A stretch of 64,000 bases of DNA from Ligula intestinalis (lineage: Eukaryota; Platyhelminthes; Cestoda; Diphyllobothriidea; Diphyllobothriidae), in contig JAYGXS010000003.1 of NCBI GenBank assembly GCA_036362985.1, positions 92,194,431 to 92,258,430 on the forward strand, given 5' to 3'. The position numbers and the translations under genes are program-made. Below are positions 21,720 through 33,299 of the stretch, one piece after another. The notes under the pieces were generated by a model. That model made no database searches, was not told where the DNA came from, and was given only the letters and a program-made list of their open reading frames with translations. Position 1 is the first letter of the stretch. The number at the start of each line of letters is the position of its first letter.

Positions 21720-23115
21720 TAATTATAATATGTTTATTATGCCAGTTTACAGGCATTTGTAAAGAGTTGGTAATGCACCTCTCGGGCGCCTTCCAACACC
21801 TCGAAGACCGGAAAAAACCTAAAACAAACTCCTTATGTTGCAGCCAGTATTGGTTTTGTTTCAGGTTTTTTGTTTCGTCAATACTGGGCGAGATTAGGAG
21901 TTTGTTTCAAGTGAAAAAAACCTGCCTTCAAAGGTATGATACAAACGGAATAAATGTACAGTTGTAAGCTGAGTTGACTCATCAGCAGGAGAACTGTTTC
22001 ATATCGTTTAAAAACATTAGTTCCAGACGGAGAGGGTTGGCACAAAAACACAGTGTTCTCAGTCTTTCTTCAATGGTTGTCGGCAAAAGTTGCGAGCTAT
22101 CGGCTGAAGGGTTAGCAGACTGCGGGTTGCTGCTTCAGCCGCATTATCTTCAGCAGTGAAGCCTGGCGGGGTTCAAAGTCCACGAACGCCATCAGAGTGA
22201 AAGAGAGATTCCACCGAGTCAGCACCCAAAATTCGTGAAAGTTGTCCTGAATGTAGAAAACTAGTTATAGCTCTCTTAAACATAGGGTAGTTTTGCTGGG
22301 TTTTAATACTTTTGGGCAGCTTATTCCAGATTGATATGGCATTTACTGAAAAGAATTGCCGGTACTTAACTGTGCGTGCCATAGGAAGAAATAAAAATAC
22401 GTCTCGATGACTGGCGCGTCGAGAGTGCTCAAGCTGCCTTATTGTACTAAGAGGATTAAAGGTTTGACCATTCAAAAGTTTAAACAGTAAAAATAGACCC
22501 TTCTGCAATCGACGAAGCCATAGGGGATCCAGCTTTATAGGTTCGCACCTTTGTTGGTAGGTTAAGTTAAGGTGTTCTGTAGTGAAAACTCTTCTAGTGA
22601 AGAAGTGCTGCACCGATTCTATTTTCTTCCGTTCACTAGTGCGCAGAAGACTGAACAGAGGCGAGCAGTATTCAAGACTAGGTCTCACGTACATATTATA
22701 AAGGCTAGTTCTAACATTGATAGTCTTAAAATTTCTAAGGATAAATCCGGTGGTTCGGCGTGCTTTCGAGACTATCAGGGCACAGTGCTCTGACAAATTG
22801 AGACTATTAGAGTAGGATATGCCCAAATCCTTGATAACTGCTGGAACATTTAGTTCGTGGCCGTCAATGCTTAATTCAGGTTGATGATCGTCGCCAACAA
22901 CCATAACGGAACATTTGTGCCATGATAGGGTGAGGCGCCATGTGCAACACCACTGGGCGAAGGCCTGAAGATCCTTTTTTATCAGCTCGAGCACGATGTT
23001 GCGATCTGCCGGTTTATATCGATAAGCGACTTTTAAATCATCAGCGTACATGAAGGGTCTGCCATACTGAAAACAATCTGAAACGTCGTTGACAAAAAGG
23101 CAAAATAGGTGATAT
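21720..23115 (-). pseudogene. CR1/L2-like LINE, 5'-truncated, RT palm to 3' end
   Basis: A continuous 316-codon frame (22173-23123) contains FMYADDLKVAY (intact catalytic YADD), WCCTWRLTLSWHKC, DLGISYSN, LEYCSPLF, a Lys/Arg-rich thumb and the terminal AISIWNKLP block typical of CR1/L2 elements. It starts inside RT motif C, so the copy is 5' truncated near 23115. The 3' UTR extends to about 21720 and holds a roughly 190-bp block (21750-21945) also found at 24720-24910. Confidence 0.85.
21750..21945 (-). repeat. LINE 3'-UTR block shared with 24720-24910
   Basis: Shared features with 24720-24910 include a ggaaaaaacct...aaac.aa..cctt stretch, an imperfect inverted echo (aggagtttgttt.aagtgaaaaaaacc) and a final attattat-like tail. 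It lies downstream of the RT stop on the minus strand in both LINE copies, so it is the 3' UTR of one LINE family. Confidence 0.6.
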
Positions 23116-23149
23116 TTGGGCAACTACAATGTAAACCAGCAGTCTTCTG

Positions 23150-24700
23150 ACATACTTCTTGCCTCTAGTCACGCCTCAAAGTCATCGTTTGATTTTTTGC
23201 CAGCGCATATACGTCTCTTCCTCCGTACGCTTGGCTTCCATAATTAACATCTCCATCTTTGGCGTCCAATTTTACCTTTTCATCAACCAGCTCACTGCTT
23301 ATATTTTCCAACTGCCAGTAACGGCGCACTGATTAGCTTAGCCATTTATGGCTTTCGTGCTAGCAAAATTTCCCAACTTCTCTCCTTGGCCATCTTCCCA
23401 TCGTCTTTTGTGATCAATCATCTTCCATATATTGCTTTCAAAACATTACAACTCTCATTTTGGCTTGGTAGCTTAGACCTTCTTGCACAGTAATTTCTCC
23501 TTGACTTATCACCAGAACTAGCACCCATGACCGCTGGTCACATGGGCTGCCTTAATAAAACTACCTTTTTTCTCAGCCATCGTAGACTGTCTTTGTCAGG
23601 ATGCACCGCTGGGAGGAAGCAGGGTGGCAGATGCCAGGCAACTCAATTGTAACATAACAAACTAACTCAAGTGCCATTCACTGTTCCTGCACCGCAATGT
23701 TGTGGAGCAAGGGGCAGAGAGTATCTAAACCGATGATCACACTGTGCCATTAAGATACCTCTCGTTCGTCCGACTTAGGCTTGCCATATATTTCTCTGAT
23801 TCGCATACGTGCCCACGAATTTGGGGATCAGCGTCCGTTCAAGCCAACGTAAACTGCTCACCCGTCCTTTTTTTGTAAGTTCTTTCTGCTCTCTAGCTCG
23901 TTCAGGCGAACAACGGTTCAACGTCTGGCAACTCGTAGACTTAAAAGTGTTCCTTTTCCGACTCAATAAGGTTAATTTGTAAAGCACAGCTTCAGCGCCA
24001 TCATTTAGACGTTGAGTCTACGTACCGTGACTACCCACCTGCTCTCACGTTCGCAGCATTCACACCATTACTTTTAAGCGGCTAACCAACTTTTGCATGT
24101 GTTAGGTCTACGAATCAACGTCAAACTTTTTCACCCCAAACCATGTATTTGTACAACGTAAAACAACCTTATTACCCATGTTCAATAATATTTTCCAAGT
24201 GAGGTATTTTTTACCGTCACCATTAACTGGCTTGACCATATCTGAAGAACCACCTTAGCAACTATCTTGGTAGCTCTTCCCTTACGACTGGGCTCTCGCT
24301 GAGTCATCCTTTGTATATCACCGTCTTTTACCCTTTCTCTGCTGACCTTCTCGGACCTCAGTCAGACTTTAGATCACTGATCATCTCCCTCAGTCCCCGA
24401 GCCAGCGTTATGATATGGACAATTTCACATTAGTTGTCTAATACTTCTTACTTCCAAGTTGCGCTATCCTATGTAATCCGTCTAAATAACTTTAATCTCC
24501 ATCCTCAGAGTTAAAGGCAGTTACGCGGAGATTTGGTACTAACCAACCGTATCATGCGTAACTTGAGCTGTGCTTTTTTTGTGACGACTTTCTCCCACTC
24601 GCCAGTGCAACTTAACTCCGCGGACGTCCATTTAAACTTTATATGCTGCAAGGACGATTAAATGAGGGGAAGTCTTTTTGCTTTAATCGTGTCCTAGAAT
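23150..24700 (+). other. Unassigned interval with a possible Gypsy integrase remnant
   Basis: No long open frame. Around 24205-24310 the plus strand reads FFTVTINWLDH, then ALPLTTGL and HPLYITV, which loosely follows the integrase core pattern (TVIDRFTRW, then a GVP-x-IT-type segment) with a stop between. The resemblance is weak. An AATAAA occurs near 23552. Confidence 0.25.
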
Positions 24701-24715
24701 AGCCTATATGAGGTC

Positions 24716-27700
24716 ATTATTATGATAATAAGGTTTATTTGTAAAGCACATCTTTGACGCCGTCAAAAAACCCCGGAAGGCAGGAAAAAACCTAACCCAA
24801 ACCCCTTCTTTCGCAGTGACCATTGTATTTGTTTTGGTCTTTTGCTATGTCAATAGTGCGCGAAATAAGGAGTTTGTTTTAAGTGAAAAAACCCTGACTT
24901 CTAGGAAACAAATCGAGGAAAACATGAAATAAAATAGCAATACATTGTAGGTGTTACGGTTTTATAGTAAGAATACTTGGGGTCTGGAAAAACTGTAATG
25001 TCCTTTAACTGAGGTATACTTAGCCGCGGTCAGTTTGAAGGTGAAAATATCAGCTGATGATATGGCATCTACCGTATGCATGGCTCTGCTCGATACGGAG
25101 ATTACAATCATTGTCCAGTGGCACAAGTTTGCTAATTAGATGGGACGTTACAGATGCCTGATGTGGGTCGAGGCAGCTGCGAAGCACCATCGTCATTCAA
25201 GTGCATCGGCAGAAGATATTTGGCCTTTCGTTTGTCGAATATCTAAGTGAGATTGAGATTTACATCATTAGTATTTATATTTCTGATACATTATAAGAGG
25301 AAACAATATATATTTTAGTATAATTGAAGAGAAAATTATTTTCTTTCATAATATTTTTTTATAAACATTTAGATATTAGTAGAGGAATATTGGAATAGAT
25401 AAATTGTTCTTAGTTTTTGTTTTTTACTCTTATTTTTAAGGATTGGAAAAGGAGGCAAGGCACAATTTTGCTTAAGCTTTGATTTTATCAGCGTTGGAAA
25501 CCGTCGACTGGAAAGCTTTCAGCATTTTCCTGTTTTCTCCAAAATTTTCGGGAACTCTCCTGGACCGTTAGATCCCTTTTGGTCCGAATTGGACGTCAAA
25601 GAACTGGTTAGCAAAGTGTCCTATTTTATTCAGAAATATATGCGTCATGTCATTTGAGAAGAACTGCTTGGTCTTTCTTCTAAATTCGGCTAAACTGTGG
25701 CTTTTTCGAATATCGTTGGGTAGGGCATTCCATATGATCGCATATCTTATGGTGTAGAAATTTGATCGCTGGGCCGTCCTAGCTTTAGCGTTATGAATTG
25801 TATGTTGGTTGTTTCTAGTGGAACGGGAACCGTTTTGATTTGTTAACATATTATTGCTAAGGATGTTCTGATTATGTGTCACTTTAAATAGGAAAGTTAA
25901 ACCATTTTGGAGTCGCCTTTGCCAGAGGGGTTTAAGACCATATCTATTGTACATTATTGAATAGGAGTCTCGGGCGTCATCGCGTTTACACAGACCTCTG
26001 GTAAACCTTCGCTGGATTTTTTCTAGTTTCTGTCTGTCATCTGATGACATGGTACCGAAAAATATTGAGCAGTAATCTAGAATAGGTAAAACGTACATTT
26101 TGTAAAGTTTAGTCTTAAGTGTAATTAATGTGAAATTTTTACTTATGAAGCCACATAGTCGATTGGCTTTTGGTGCGATTTGTTTAACATGTGGGGATAA
26201 GTCAAGAGTATTAGAATAGCTAAGACCTAAATCTTTTAAAGATGTTAGCTCTTTTATTTCTTGACCACTAAACATTATGGGGGGAAGTTTTAGTGGTCCA
26301 AATATCATGAGATGACATTTTGTTGGTGAAAACGGCATTTGCCACTGAACACTCCAGTCGTTTAGTTTTTGAAGGTCTAATTCAATCGTTCTATGCACAC
26401 TACTTATCGAATTTTTGTTATAGGCATATGCGAGTTTTAAGTCATCTGCATATAAAAATGATTTAGCAGATGTTGATATCGTGGATAACTCATGAATGTA
26501 AATGAGAAATATGAGGGGACCTAGGATAGTGCCTTGAAAAACACCACTGCTTATATGAGCTGGTTCTGATACTATATTTTGAAGTTGTGCTACTTGAAAT
26601 CGGTTTTGAAGATAGGATTTGAGGAAATCAAGGAGGGGGGGGGGGCGAATCCCGTGACTCACTAGCTTCACGATCAGTCTTTTATGGGGAACTTTTTCAA
26701 AGGCTTTTTTAGATCAAAGTAAATTGTAGCAACCGTGTTCCCATCATCTCGATTTCTGGAGACGAATTCCAAGAAAGTGATATGGCAGGACTGACATGAC
26801 TTTTTAGGTAAAAAGGCATATTGAGAGAGGGGTATGAGATTATCATTCGTCAGATGGTCTAACATTTGGTTATAAATTATTTTTTCTAAGATTTTTGCTA
26901 AAACCGATGTTCGGTGAACAACACGATAATTTTGGGCATTGGACCGATTTCCGTTTTTGTAAATTGGGGTGATACATGATGTTTTCCAGATTTCTGGTTA
27001 AGTACCATTTGACTGCAGTAACGAGAAAAGGTTAGACAGAAGTATTGGGGCATATGTCATATGCCTCAGTATGCAAGGAGGGATTCTATTCGTTCCATAT
27101 GATGTGGAATTGGACAGTTGGCGGATAGCTTTCTCTACAGTTTCTTCGTTAAACAATATCTCTTTTAATACTAGTGCCGTCATTTCTGTTGGTTGGAGGA
27201 TTGGTTCTTCCTCGACTGAATAGTTGGTTGAGAAATACTCGTTGAAAAGATTTGCTATTTGGTTGTCATTTGTTATTACTATTCCTTGGTCATCAAGCAT
27301 GATTTGGGGGCCTAGTTTTTGATGATTATTTATTTGTTTCCTAAAGATTTGGGCTGTCCCTTCTGGGGACTCGATTGCACGATGTTCTGCTGCTATCGTC
27401 TTATTTGTTTCAATGTTCTGGGCTAACTCGTGAATCTCTGTAATGCGTCTGAGCGTAGATAGATAACTAATACATGGGTCATGGAGTTGTTTTTTAAGTT
27501 TTTTTAGCCGTTTGGAAAGGAAGTTTGGGATAAGTGATTTCTTACCTGGGGATCTCTCGTCAATTAGGGTATCTCGAATTAAATTAAGGGTGGCATATAA
27601 TATGTTTACAGCTTCTAGAGGGGATGCTGTTAGGAGGAAAGAGCTCCAATCCAATGACCTAATGTAGTTATTCAGAGATTCAATGTCAAGATTTTTGGGG

Positions 27701-27890
27701 TTTATAGAAGTGTAACTAGGATCAGGTCTTATTTTAATGTTAAGAGAGAGCACTGCTATTATTGTCTTATGATCACTATCAAAGGTTAAGCTGTCGTAGT
27801 GCGTATATAAGGGCCAGATATCATTGGTGATATCACTGGTGTATATCACAGATATCATTGGTCCCACTGATGTAAGGTATGTGGCTAATT
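24716..27890 (-). pseudogene. CR1/L2-like LINE, nearly complete RT, 5'-truncated endonuclease
   Basis: 26998-27867 encodes the endonuclease end (FDSDHKTIIAVLSL) and the linker to RT. 26674-26865 gives RT motifs with IYFDLKK. 25568-26671 (367 codons) gives GVFQGTILGPLIFLIYI, FLYADDLKLAY, the thumb and YAIIWNALPNDI. A one-base slip in the A-run after IYFDL breaks the frame near 26705. A G-run near 26634-26645 is another slip-prone site. A stop separates the endonuclease linker from RT. The 3' UTR (24716-25567) carries the block shared with 21.75-21.95 kb. Catalytic residues are intact but the ORF is not. Confidence 0.85.
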
Positions 27891-28084
27891 AACTCTGAAG
27901 AACCAATGCACGATATGAATCTGTCTACATTTAGCTGACTGAAAATGTTTTTTGTATTGTATTAATTTTTGAGATTTTTATGTGACCAGTAGGGAGTTCA
28001 ATTAAGTAAGTCTTTTTTTCCAGCATGGTTAGGAAAGGGTCAACTAAAGTGTGTTAACAGTTCCATTCTAGCGCATCTGGTAGA

Positions 28085-28330
28085 CTCTGACCATCGCGTG
28101 GATGCCAAAGAGGCCTTCCGAGTTATCTACAAGGTACCCTCAAGCTACTCAAAATTTCTTGGACAGCGTCTCTTGGCTACGGCAGAAGCGGCCGCAATCA
28201 GGCTACGCCGACCCATCCTTTGCGCCCAAAAGAATTTCGTCGCGGCACCACAGTTACCATGGTCAAAAGCTGCTAATCCAACAGCCAGTGGCCTAACACC
28301 TCAACCGACTACCAGCTCCCCCTAACGAGG
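28085..28330 (+). pseudogene. Possible Gypsy Gag fragment
   Basis: A short frame reads VDAKEAFRVIYKVPSSYSKF then LLATAEAAAIRLR, which resembles the Gag region of flatworm Gypsy elements from memory of that family's style. There is no zinc knuckle and no protease nearby. It is flanked downstream by a sequence (28700-28785) that recurs at the window end next to a Gypsy-like direct repeat. Confidence 0.35.
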
Positions 28331-28339
28331 ATCAAATGT

Positions 28340-28975
28340 TGACCCCGTTTTGACCCCCCATTCCTCCTCCCCTGACAACCATCCTTCCTTTTTTCTACTA
28401 ACCCGCAAAGTCAATTTACTTAATTACCCTATAAATGTAAAGGCCTGATGAGAATTATCGAAAACAAACGTATGTTCGCCAATTCATCTTCTAAGTCTTT
28501 TTTCCCTCATATAAACTGACTGACAGACTTCCTATCTTTCCTCTTCAGTTACGTCGGCAATATGACATGTCACGTGGTTGGGTATGATAAGCTCACTACC
28601 TAGAACACATATCAGTCCTTTGCCGATTATGCCCGTCTTCTTTATTGTCTTTTTCCATGTGTGTTTTTTGAGTGATTTTCTTTAGTTTTCAATGGCTGTA
28701 CAACATTATATTTCATGGTGTTTGAGTTGTTCTCTGCTTGAACGCTGCCCGCGATTGGGATTATAACTTACCCACCAATTTGCCTGCTTTGTGTGCTTAT
28801 TTTTGGAATGTCAAAAGCAGCTCCTTCCCCACTGCTTGTCGGAATTAAACAGGGAAGCCCGTTTTTATTGGTTTGCCGCTGCCGTCCTTTCATTTTGAAG
28901 GCATAAGCACTAAATGCTCATTGATCGGCTCTGCAGAACGCATGCACTTTTTAGTTACTGTATATTTTCCCTTTT
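28340..28975. other. Intergenic; contains repeat shared with 63.92-64.0 kb
   Basis: No coding sequence supported. About 75 bp at 28705-28782 (atttcatggtgtttgagttg...gctgcccgcgatt) recurs at 63930-63998, suggesting a dispersed LTR or UTR piece. Confidence 0.45.
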
Positions 28976-28979
28976 GCAG

Positions 28980-29024
28980 GAAGAAGTAACGAGCGAAGAA
29001 CACTACGCATTGAGCCATTTAAAG
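28980..29024 (+). CDS. Possible 45-nt microexon of locus B
   Basis: A good acceptor (tgtatattttcccttttgcag) and donor (GTAACC) bound a 45-nt segment reading EEVTSEEHYALSHLK. The phase (0-0) fits the next exon only if that exon uses the AG at 29138-29139 rather than 29152-29153. No homology supports it. Confidence 0.3.
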
Positions 29025-29153
29025 GTAACCTTTGCAGTCTTTGGTGGGTGTTTATCATATTTTAAGGTTCACGAGTCAGACCGGGCAAAACAACTTGCAA
29101 GTCTTAGTTGAACCTAATCAGGTGTGGTTTAATCTATAGTGTCTGTGCTCTAG

Positions 29154-29389
29154 GTTCGTACCTCTCCGCGAACATGGCTCCAGCGAAAAGGATGATTCAA
29201 GCAGTGGAAGTGAATGGCCGCCACCACCGTCTCCAACATCTTCAACTTTATCCAACGAAGTCAAGACCGCAAATCTTTCAGCTTCGGCTGCTTCAAGTTT
29301 GCCAGCAGAGAAATCGAATACGAAAAGCGTGGTGTCCTCTTTAATTAATATATGTTATGCAGTATTAGTAACAGCGCAGAAAACCTCAG
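29154..29389 (+). CDS. Low-complexity N-terminal exon of zinc-finger locus B
   Basis: The open frame encodes a Ser/Pro/acid-rich, probably disordered stretch with SEKDDSSSGSEWPPPPSP and STLSNEV, resembling the N-terminal exon of locus A (18487-18850). It ends at a strong donor (CTCAG then GTATTT, GT at 29390) in phase 1, matching the finger exons. The start may instead be 29140 (phase 0). The longest ATG-initiated frame here is in another register and looks like a shadow. Confidence 0.55.
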
Positions 29390-30069
29390 GTATTTTTCAT
29401 GGTTTTATGGCGTAACCCTTTGCCAGAGATTCCAAATCCAAAGTGTGAGAGGGAAGACAGTCCTGTTGAGAATTATAGTAATGATTTGGAAGGTCAACGT
29501 CGTCTCGGTAAGGGATTTCTCGTAGTCTTACTAATGAGGATTTCTAAGATAAAAATCGTTTGTGGTGTACAAACACCTAGCCCAGAACCTTTTCTGTGTG
29601 TATTTGCACCATTTCCCGACTTCCATCCGGCTACTAGCTTATTCTAAACCTTTACGTAGGCCTGTTTGACCGTGCTTTCTAGCATCAGAACTGAAGGATT
29701 GTATTCCTTCAAACATTGTCTACGTTTTAACAGTTTTAAAGACTGTGCTTTACGACGCGCACTGCAAAGTAACTTTGTTCTCTGTACAATCAGAGGTTGT
29801 GTATGTTTTTGTGAGCGACGCCCCATATGCTCGTCGCTCCTTTTCTTGGGAAGTGTCTTTAGCCCCCTGAGGCCAATTATAGTGGACATTTAATACATTT
29901 TTTAAACGTGCTACTCCCGACGTTTATAGAGGCTCATGTCTACAAAGTGCTGATTTCCATTCACATAAGTAGTTACTATCATACATTTTTAAAACCTTGT
30001 TAAATCGCCTGACAAAGTGAGAATCTTAATGCTTCTCCTTTCTCCATGTAGATCCTGTTTCCCGGCAAG

Positions 30070-30925
30070 TTGAGCGAGAGAATATGTGCGAGTTTTGTGC
30101 CAAGGCCTTTACCCAGGCCAATGTGTGTGTGTGTGTCGTAGGCCATAATTGGATCAGGAATACCCGCTGGAATCCAAACTGGGAGTAGATGGGTGACGGA
30201 AAAAAGCCGCGACCTCGACTGGCTTGAGCCAACGGTCCACGGGAGTGAGGTTGGTGCGTGGCCGAGAACTGCAGGCAAACAGATGACGGTAGTCATGCAG
30301 TAGCCACTGCGTAGATGCGCCAGGGTACAGTGAGTGACCCTCGGGAGATGTCGTTTCGAGGCCGTAATCGGAGGTGGATAGCCACCTAAAAGGACCGGAG
30401 GACGGTAACCTCGTTTCTCCTCGACAACGACTCTGGTGGAGACACTGGAAGCCTGTCTTGGTGGCAGAGCTATCAACAGGTAGATCCGCGAGAGACGAGG
30501 CAACAGTTTCTTGGGGAGTGCTTGAATAGACGACCGGACGTTGTGGCAGGGCTCGGGAGCGGTGCAACGGTGATGATTGGGATGGCCGGGTCGCGATCAA
30601 CTCCACCAGAACTGCTGGCTAAGGAGAGTATTGTTTTGGGTGACCGGTAAAACAGAAGCCTCCGCATGAAGAGGATATATAGGCGACATTTTATAGCAAC
30701 CTGTGATCGAGCGGAGGGCAGCGTTCTGTGCTGACTGGAGGCGGCGGTGGCTGGAAGAGCTCATCGTAGGAGACAAGATTGATGCCGCATAAGTGAGGTG
30801 CGGCATGGCCAGCGCCTTGAAAGCAGTCGACAAAGTCTCTTTCGTGTAGCCCCAAGATGTGCCTATTACAGCCTTGAGGACCCAGACCAGTCAACTGTAG
30901 CGGCACATTGACGATTTCCACAATC
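30070..30925 (+). pseudogene. C2H2 zinc-finger exon B1 split by a LINE
   Basis: Left half 30070-30122 (53 nt) encodes the Cys half of a finger (CEFC, KAFTQ). Right half 30892-30925 (34 nt) encodes the His half (RHIDDFH) and ends at donor GTACGT. 53 + 34 = 87 nt, the invariant finger-exon size, and the intact paralogue is B4 (44911-44997). Between the halves is a 5'-truncated Jockey-like LINE on the minus strand plus one copy of a target duplication. The right half also has an in-frame TAG, so the finger is lost twice over. Confidence 0.85.
30111..30891 (-). mobile_element. Jockey-like LINE inserted in a finger exon, with 12-bp target duplications
   Basis: The element body is 30123-30879. The target duplications are ACCCAGGCCAAT (30111-30122) and ACCCAGACCAGT (30880-30891), differing at two positions. 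The 3' end has an (AC)n tail, seen as (GT)n at 30123-30136. Minus-strand frames encode a thumb segment (LTYAASILSP, SAQNAALRSI), LRSGYCM and the terminal region PSLDSSGYS-like. There are frameshifts throughout, and only the last roughly 757 bp of the element is present. Confidence 0.85.
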
Positions 30926-30929
30926 GTAC

Positions 30930-31685
30930 GTACTTTTCCCTCGTCGGTCAACTGCTGCTCCCTAGCTTTTACTTACGATAGTTATCTCGCCTTCTATTCG
31001 TGCGCTAAGCTTGCTTATTCTGTGGTACCCTCTCCCTTTCTTTCGGTTAAAAAGCCCCATTGAATGAGAAACTTGAGTGTGAAGCTTAAATGTATCGATT
31101 TAATCAGGCTCATCCAGCGTTTACCTTCATTTTTGGGAAGGAAGGAAGGGGTGCTTCCCCTCTCCTGGACTTCCTGCTCGGTAGGAGGTCTGATGTATCA
31201 GTTCAGCTAAGTGTATTTAGTAAAGATAAACAGGAAAATACGCAACTGTTCACAACATCCAAAATATTATGTTTGCTGCTTAACTAACTGAGCAAGAAAA
31301 AATGTGCATTCCACCCACGCTGGTGAACGAACTTACATAGCACAAAAATACCTGGCATAATTACTTTCCTGATGAGTTATCTGCCAAATAAGAACAAAAA
31401 AGGATATTTTTGTGCAGTTTTCTTTCAACACATATATTTGAATTTATTGGGCCATCTTCACTTAATCTGTTCAACTCAACTAGACCTTTTTAAAGTGTAG
31501 CCTTTGCAGGCGACTGGAAGAAAACTCATTTAAAAGCGGAAATATATTGCACGATGATTTCTGTTTTACCGAATCGAAAAAACTTGCAAACTTTGGTTAA
31601 CATTGGATGTGTTATCATGTCTACTTTTTGTCAGCAAAGTTTATCAAAAACTCACGAATAAATCGACTGGTTGTGTCTCTTTGTT
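30930..31685. other. Intron of locus B; nothing recognised
   Basis: The AT-rich intron between B1 and B2 contains no supported feature. Confidence 0.4.
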
Positions 31686-31689
31686 TCAG

Positions 31690-31776
31690 AATTCAGAAGA
31701 TATGCCTGTGGGTTTTGCGGTAACGCATTTGCACGGAATTACCTCCTGAAAGAGCATATTGACTGCGTCCACAAAG
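31690..31776 (+). CDS. C2H2 zinc-finger exon B2 (locus B)
   Basis: An 87-nt phase 1-1 exon, with acceptor TTTCAG ending at 31689 and donor GTTTGC at 31777. The finger reads FRRYACGFC...H-x4-H with contacts Arg, Tyr, Leu, Glu. It is closest to A6 of locus A and related to B6. Confidence 0.86.
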
Positions 31777-31789
31777 GTTTGCTTACTTT

Positions 31790-32615
31790 TTACCCAACTG
31801 TTTAAGTGTTTTCATACAGTTTTTAGTGTGGCGTTAGCTATTGCCACGCCAAATAATTCCACGCGGCTCATTACGGCTAAATACCCGAGACAAACGTAGT
31901 AGCTGGCTTACTACTGATTTATTTACACAATAGGTATTCGAACTCATGAAATCCAAAGATTTTTACAAGAAACTTTCGGTTGTGCAAACGTAGTCCAAGC
32001 TTGTAGCGAATGGACAATACGGTCGACGGGGGGCATAAACGAAAACTCGAAATCCTCCCTGTCGTGCCTTGCGTGAATAACCTCTCCATGCCATTTGGCG
32101 CATATAGTGTGCTAAACCAGTACTGGTGCCCCAGTTCGTCGTCAGAAAAAGGAGAGTTGTATCGAAAAAAACCAGTTAACAGTGAGGTATCGTTTAAGTT
32201 TAACTGTTTTTTGGATGCATCTCCCCCTCTTTTCAAAGTTAATAATTCCAGAAATGTAGGAAATGACAAACGCCTCCGGGATAGGACTTTTGAAAATAAC
32301 CCCAGGTAGCATCGAAATTGTGAAGGCAATTTGGCGGTGATTTTCAGCCTAATTTATGACAAACCTTGGACCTTCGTGTTATCCTGTCCTGCCCAAGTCC
32401 TGCTGTCCTTGAATGCAACTTAGGCAGCTGGGCATATTTCAGTTTCATCCTGTTGCTGCCCCGTATTTTAGGTCTTGGTAAGTAAAACAGCTTTTTGTCA
32501 GCCTGAGGTTGTGCAGATTTAGTGCAAGTTCGTGAATTATTAGATAGTGAAAATGCATTCAACTGTAGACGAAGTAATTTGATTTTTTCCTCTATTGTTT
32601 ACGCTCTCGATTTGT
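31790..32615. other. Intron of locus B; nothing recognised
   Basis: A 136-codon minus-strand frame (31919-32329) and its antisense counterpart show no recognisable domain. Confidence 0.35.
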
Positions 32616-32622
32616 TTTGTAG

Positions 32623-32709
32623 AACTGCGAAAATGTATGTGTGACATCTGTTGCAAATGTTTCAAATGGAAGTCAAGCATGGTTCATCATATCGCCACTG
32701 CCCACAGAA
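32623..32709 (+). CDS. C2H2 zinc-finger exon B3 (locus B)
   Basis: An 87-nt phase 1-1 exon, with acceptor TTGTAG ending at 32622 and donor GTATGT at 32710. It encodes LRKCMCDIC then F, M at helix +4, and H-x4-H. The contacts are Trp, Ser, Ser, His. Three extra cysteines flank the canonical pair, which is unusual among the fingers here. Confidence 0.83.
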
Positions 32710-32749
32710 GTATGTTCTCTTGTTCTTTCGGTTTTAGCTTGGGGATTTT

Positions 32750-33270
32750 CCCGTTTTTTTAAATTTGCGTCCATCATTTTTCCTCGTTGCACATTTTATC
32801 GACCAGGTTAGTTAGTAGAACCGCCTAACGTCTGGTTTCACTCGCCTTACCATGCGTCGCCATCTTCCTACTCCATTTCCTCTTCCCACACTAGCCTTAG
32901 CACTAGGCTCGTCTCTTGCGACTAAATGCATGTATTCCGTGTATGCAGGGAGAGCCTTGACCTATTTCGTCGAACGCAAGTGCTAAGAACGACCACTGTC
33001 TTAGGAAGCGAGTGGTGGCATTTTGTGTGTTAATTGGTTAATGATTTGGTCGAATTGTGCGGGAATTTCTTCACTCACCCCGCGCCCGCTGCTTTCGACA
33101 TGCAACATGCTGGGACACAATGAATGAACAGACATACGCTGTATCTGCAAGCGCTCCAGCCGCGCTGCTCACCCTTTACGAAATGAGCGCGAGATGGTCA
33201 TGGTATCTTTTTATCCTCAGCGCTTATATCCCTTACTCAGTTCGGAAGGGAGTCATTTTTCAACCTGCAT
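32750..33270 (+). repeat. Locus B intron repeat unit, copy 1
   Basis: It matches 38440-38990 and, less well, 34420-34560 and 41940-42240. Shared blocks are gtctggtttcactcgccttacc, gccttag.ac.aGcctcgtctct, gtgtatg.agg, and tt.tgtt.a.ttgttgattt-like stretches ending at cccactgct. It begins just after finger exon B3, so it probably spread by duplication of intron plus finger units. Confidence 0.6.
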
Positions 33271-33299
33271 ATGCTTTGTAGTCCATCAGTTGGCAAATA

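Noticed and set aside
26630..26650. G-run as a quadruplex-forming regulatory site
   Set aside because: It lies inside the LINE RT coding region within a Pro codon run and is better explained by slippage.
29156..29344. Plus-strand ATG-initiated frame starting MAPAKRM
   Set aside because: Another register of the same sequence gives the low-complexity segment similar to locus A and ends at a phase-1 donor; the ATG frame has neither.
30123..30136. (GT)n as an independent microsatellite
   Set aside because: It is the complement of the (AC)n tail of the inserted LINE and sits exactly at the target-duplication boundary.
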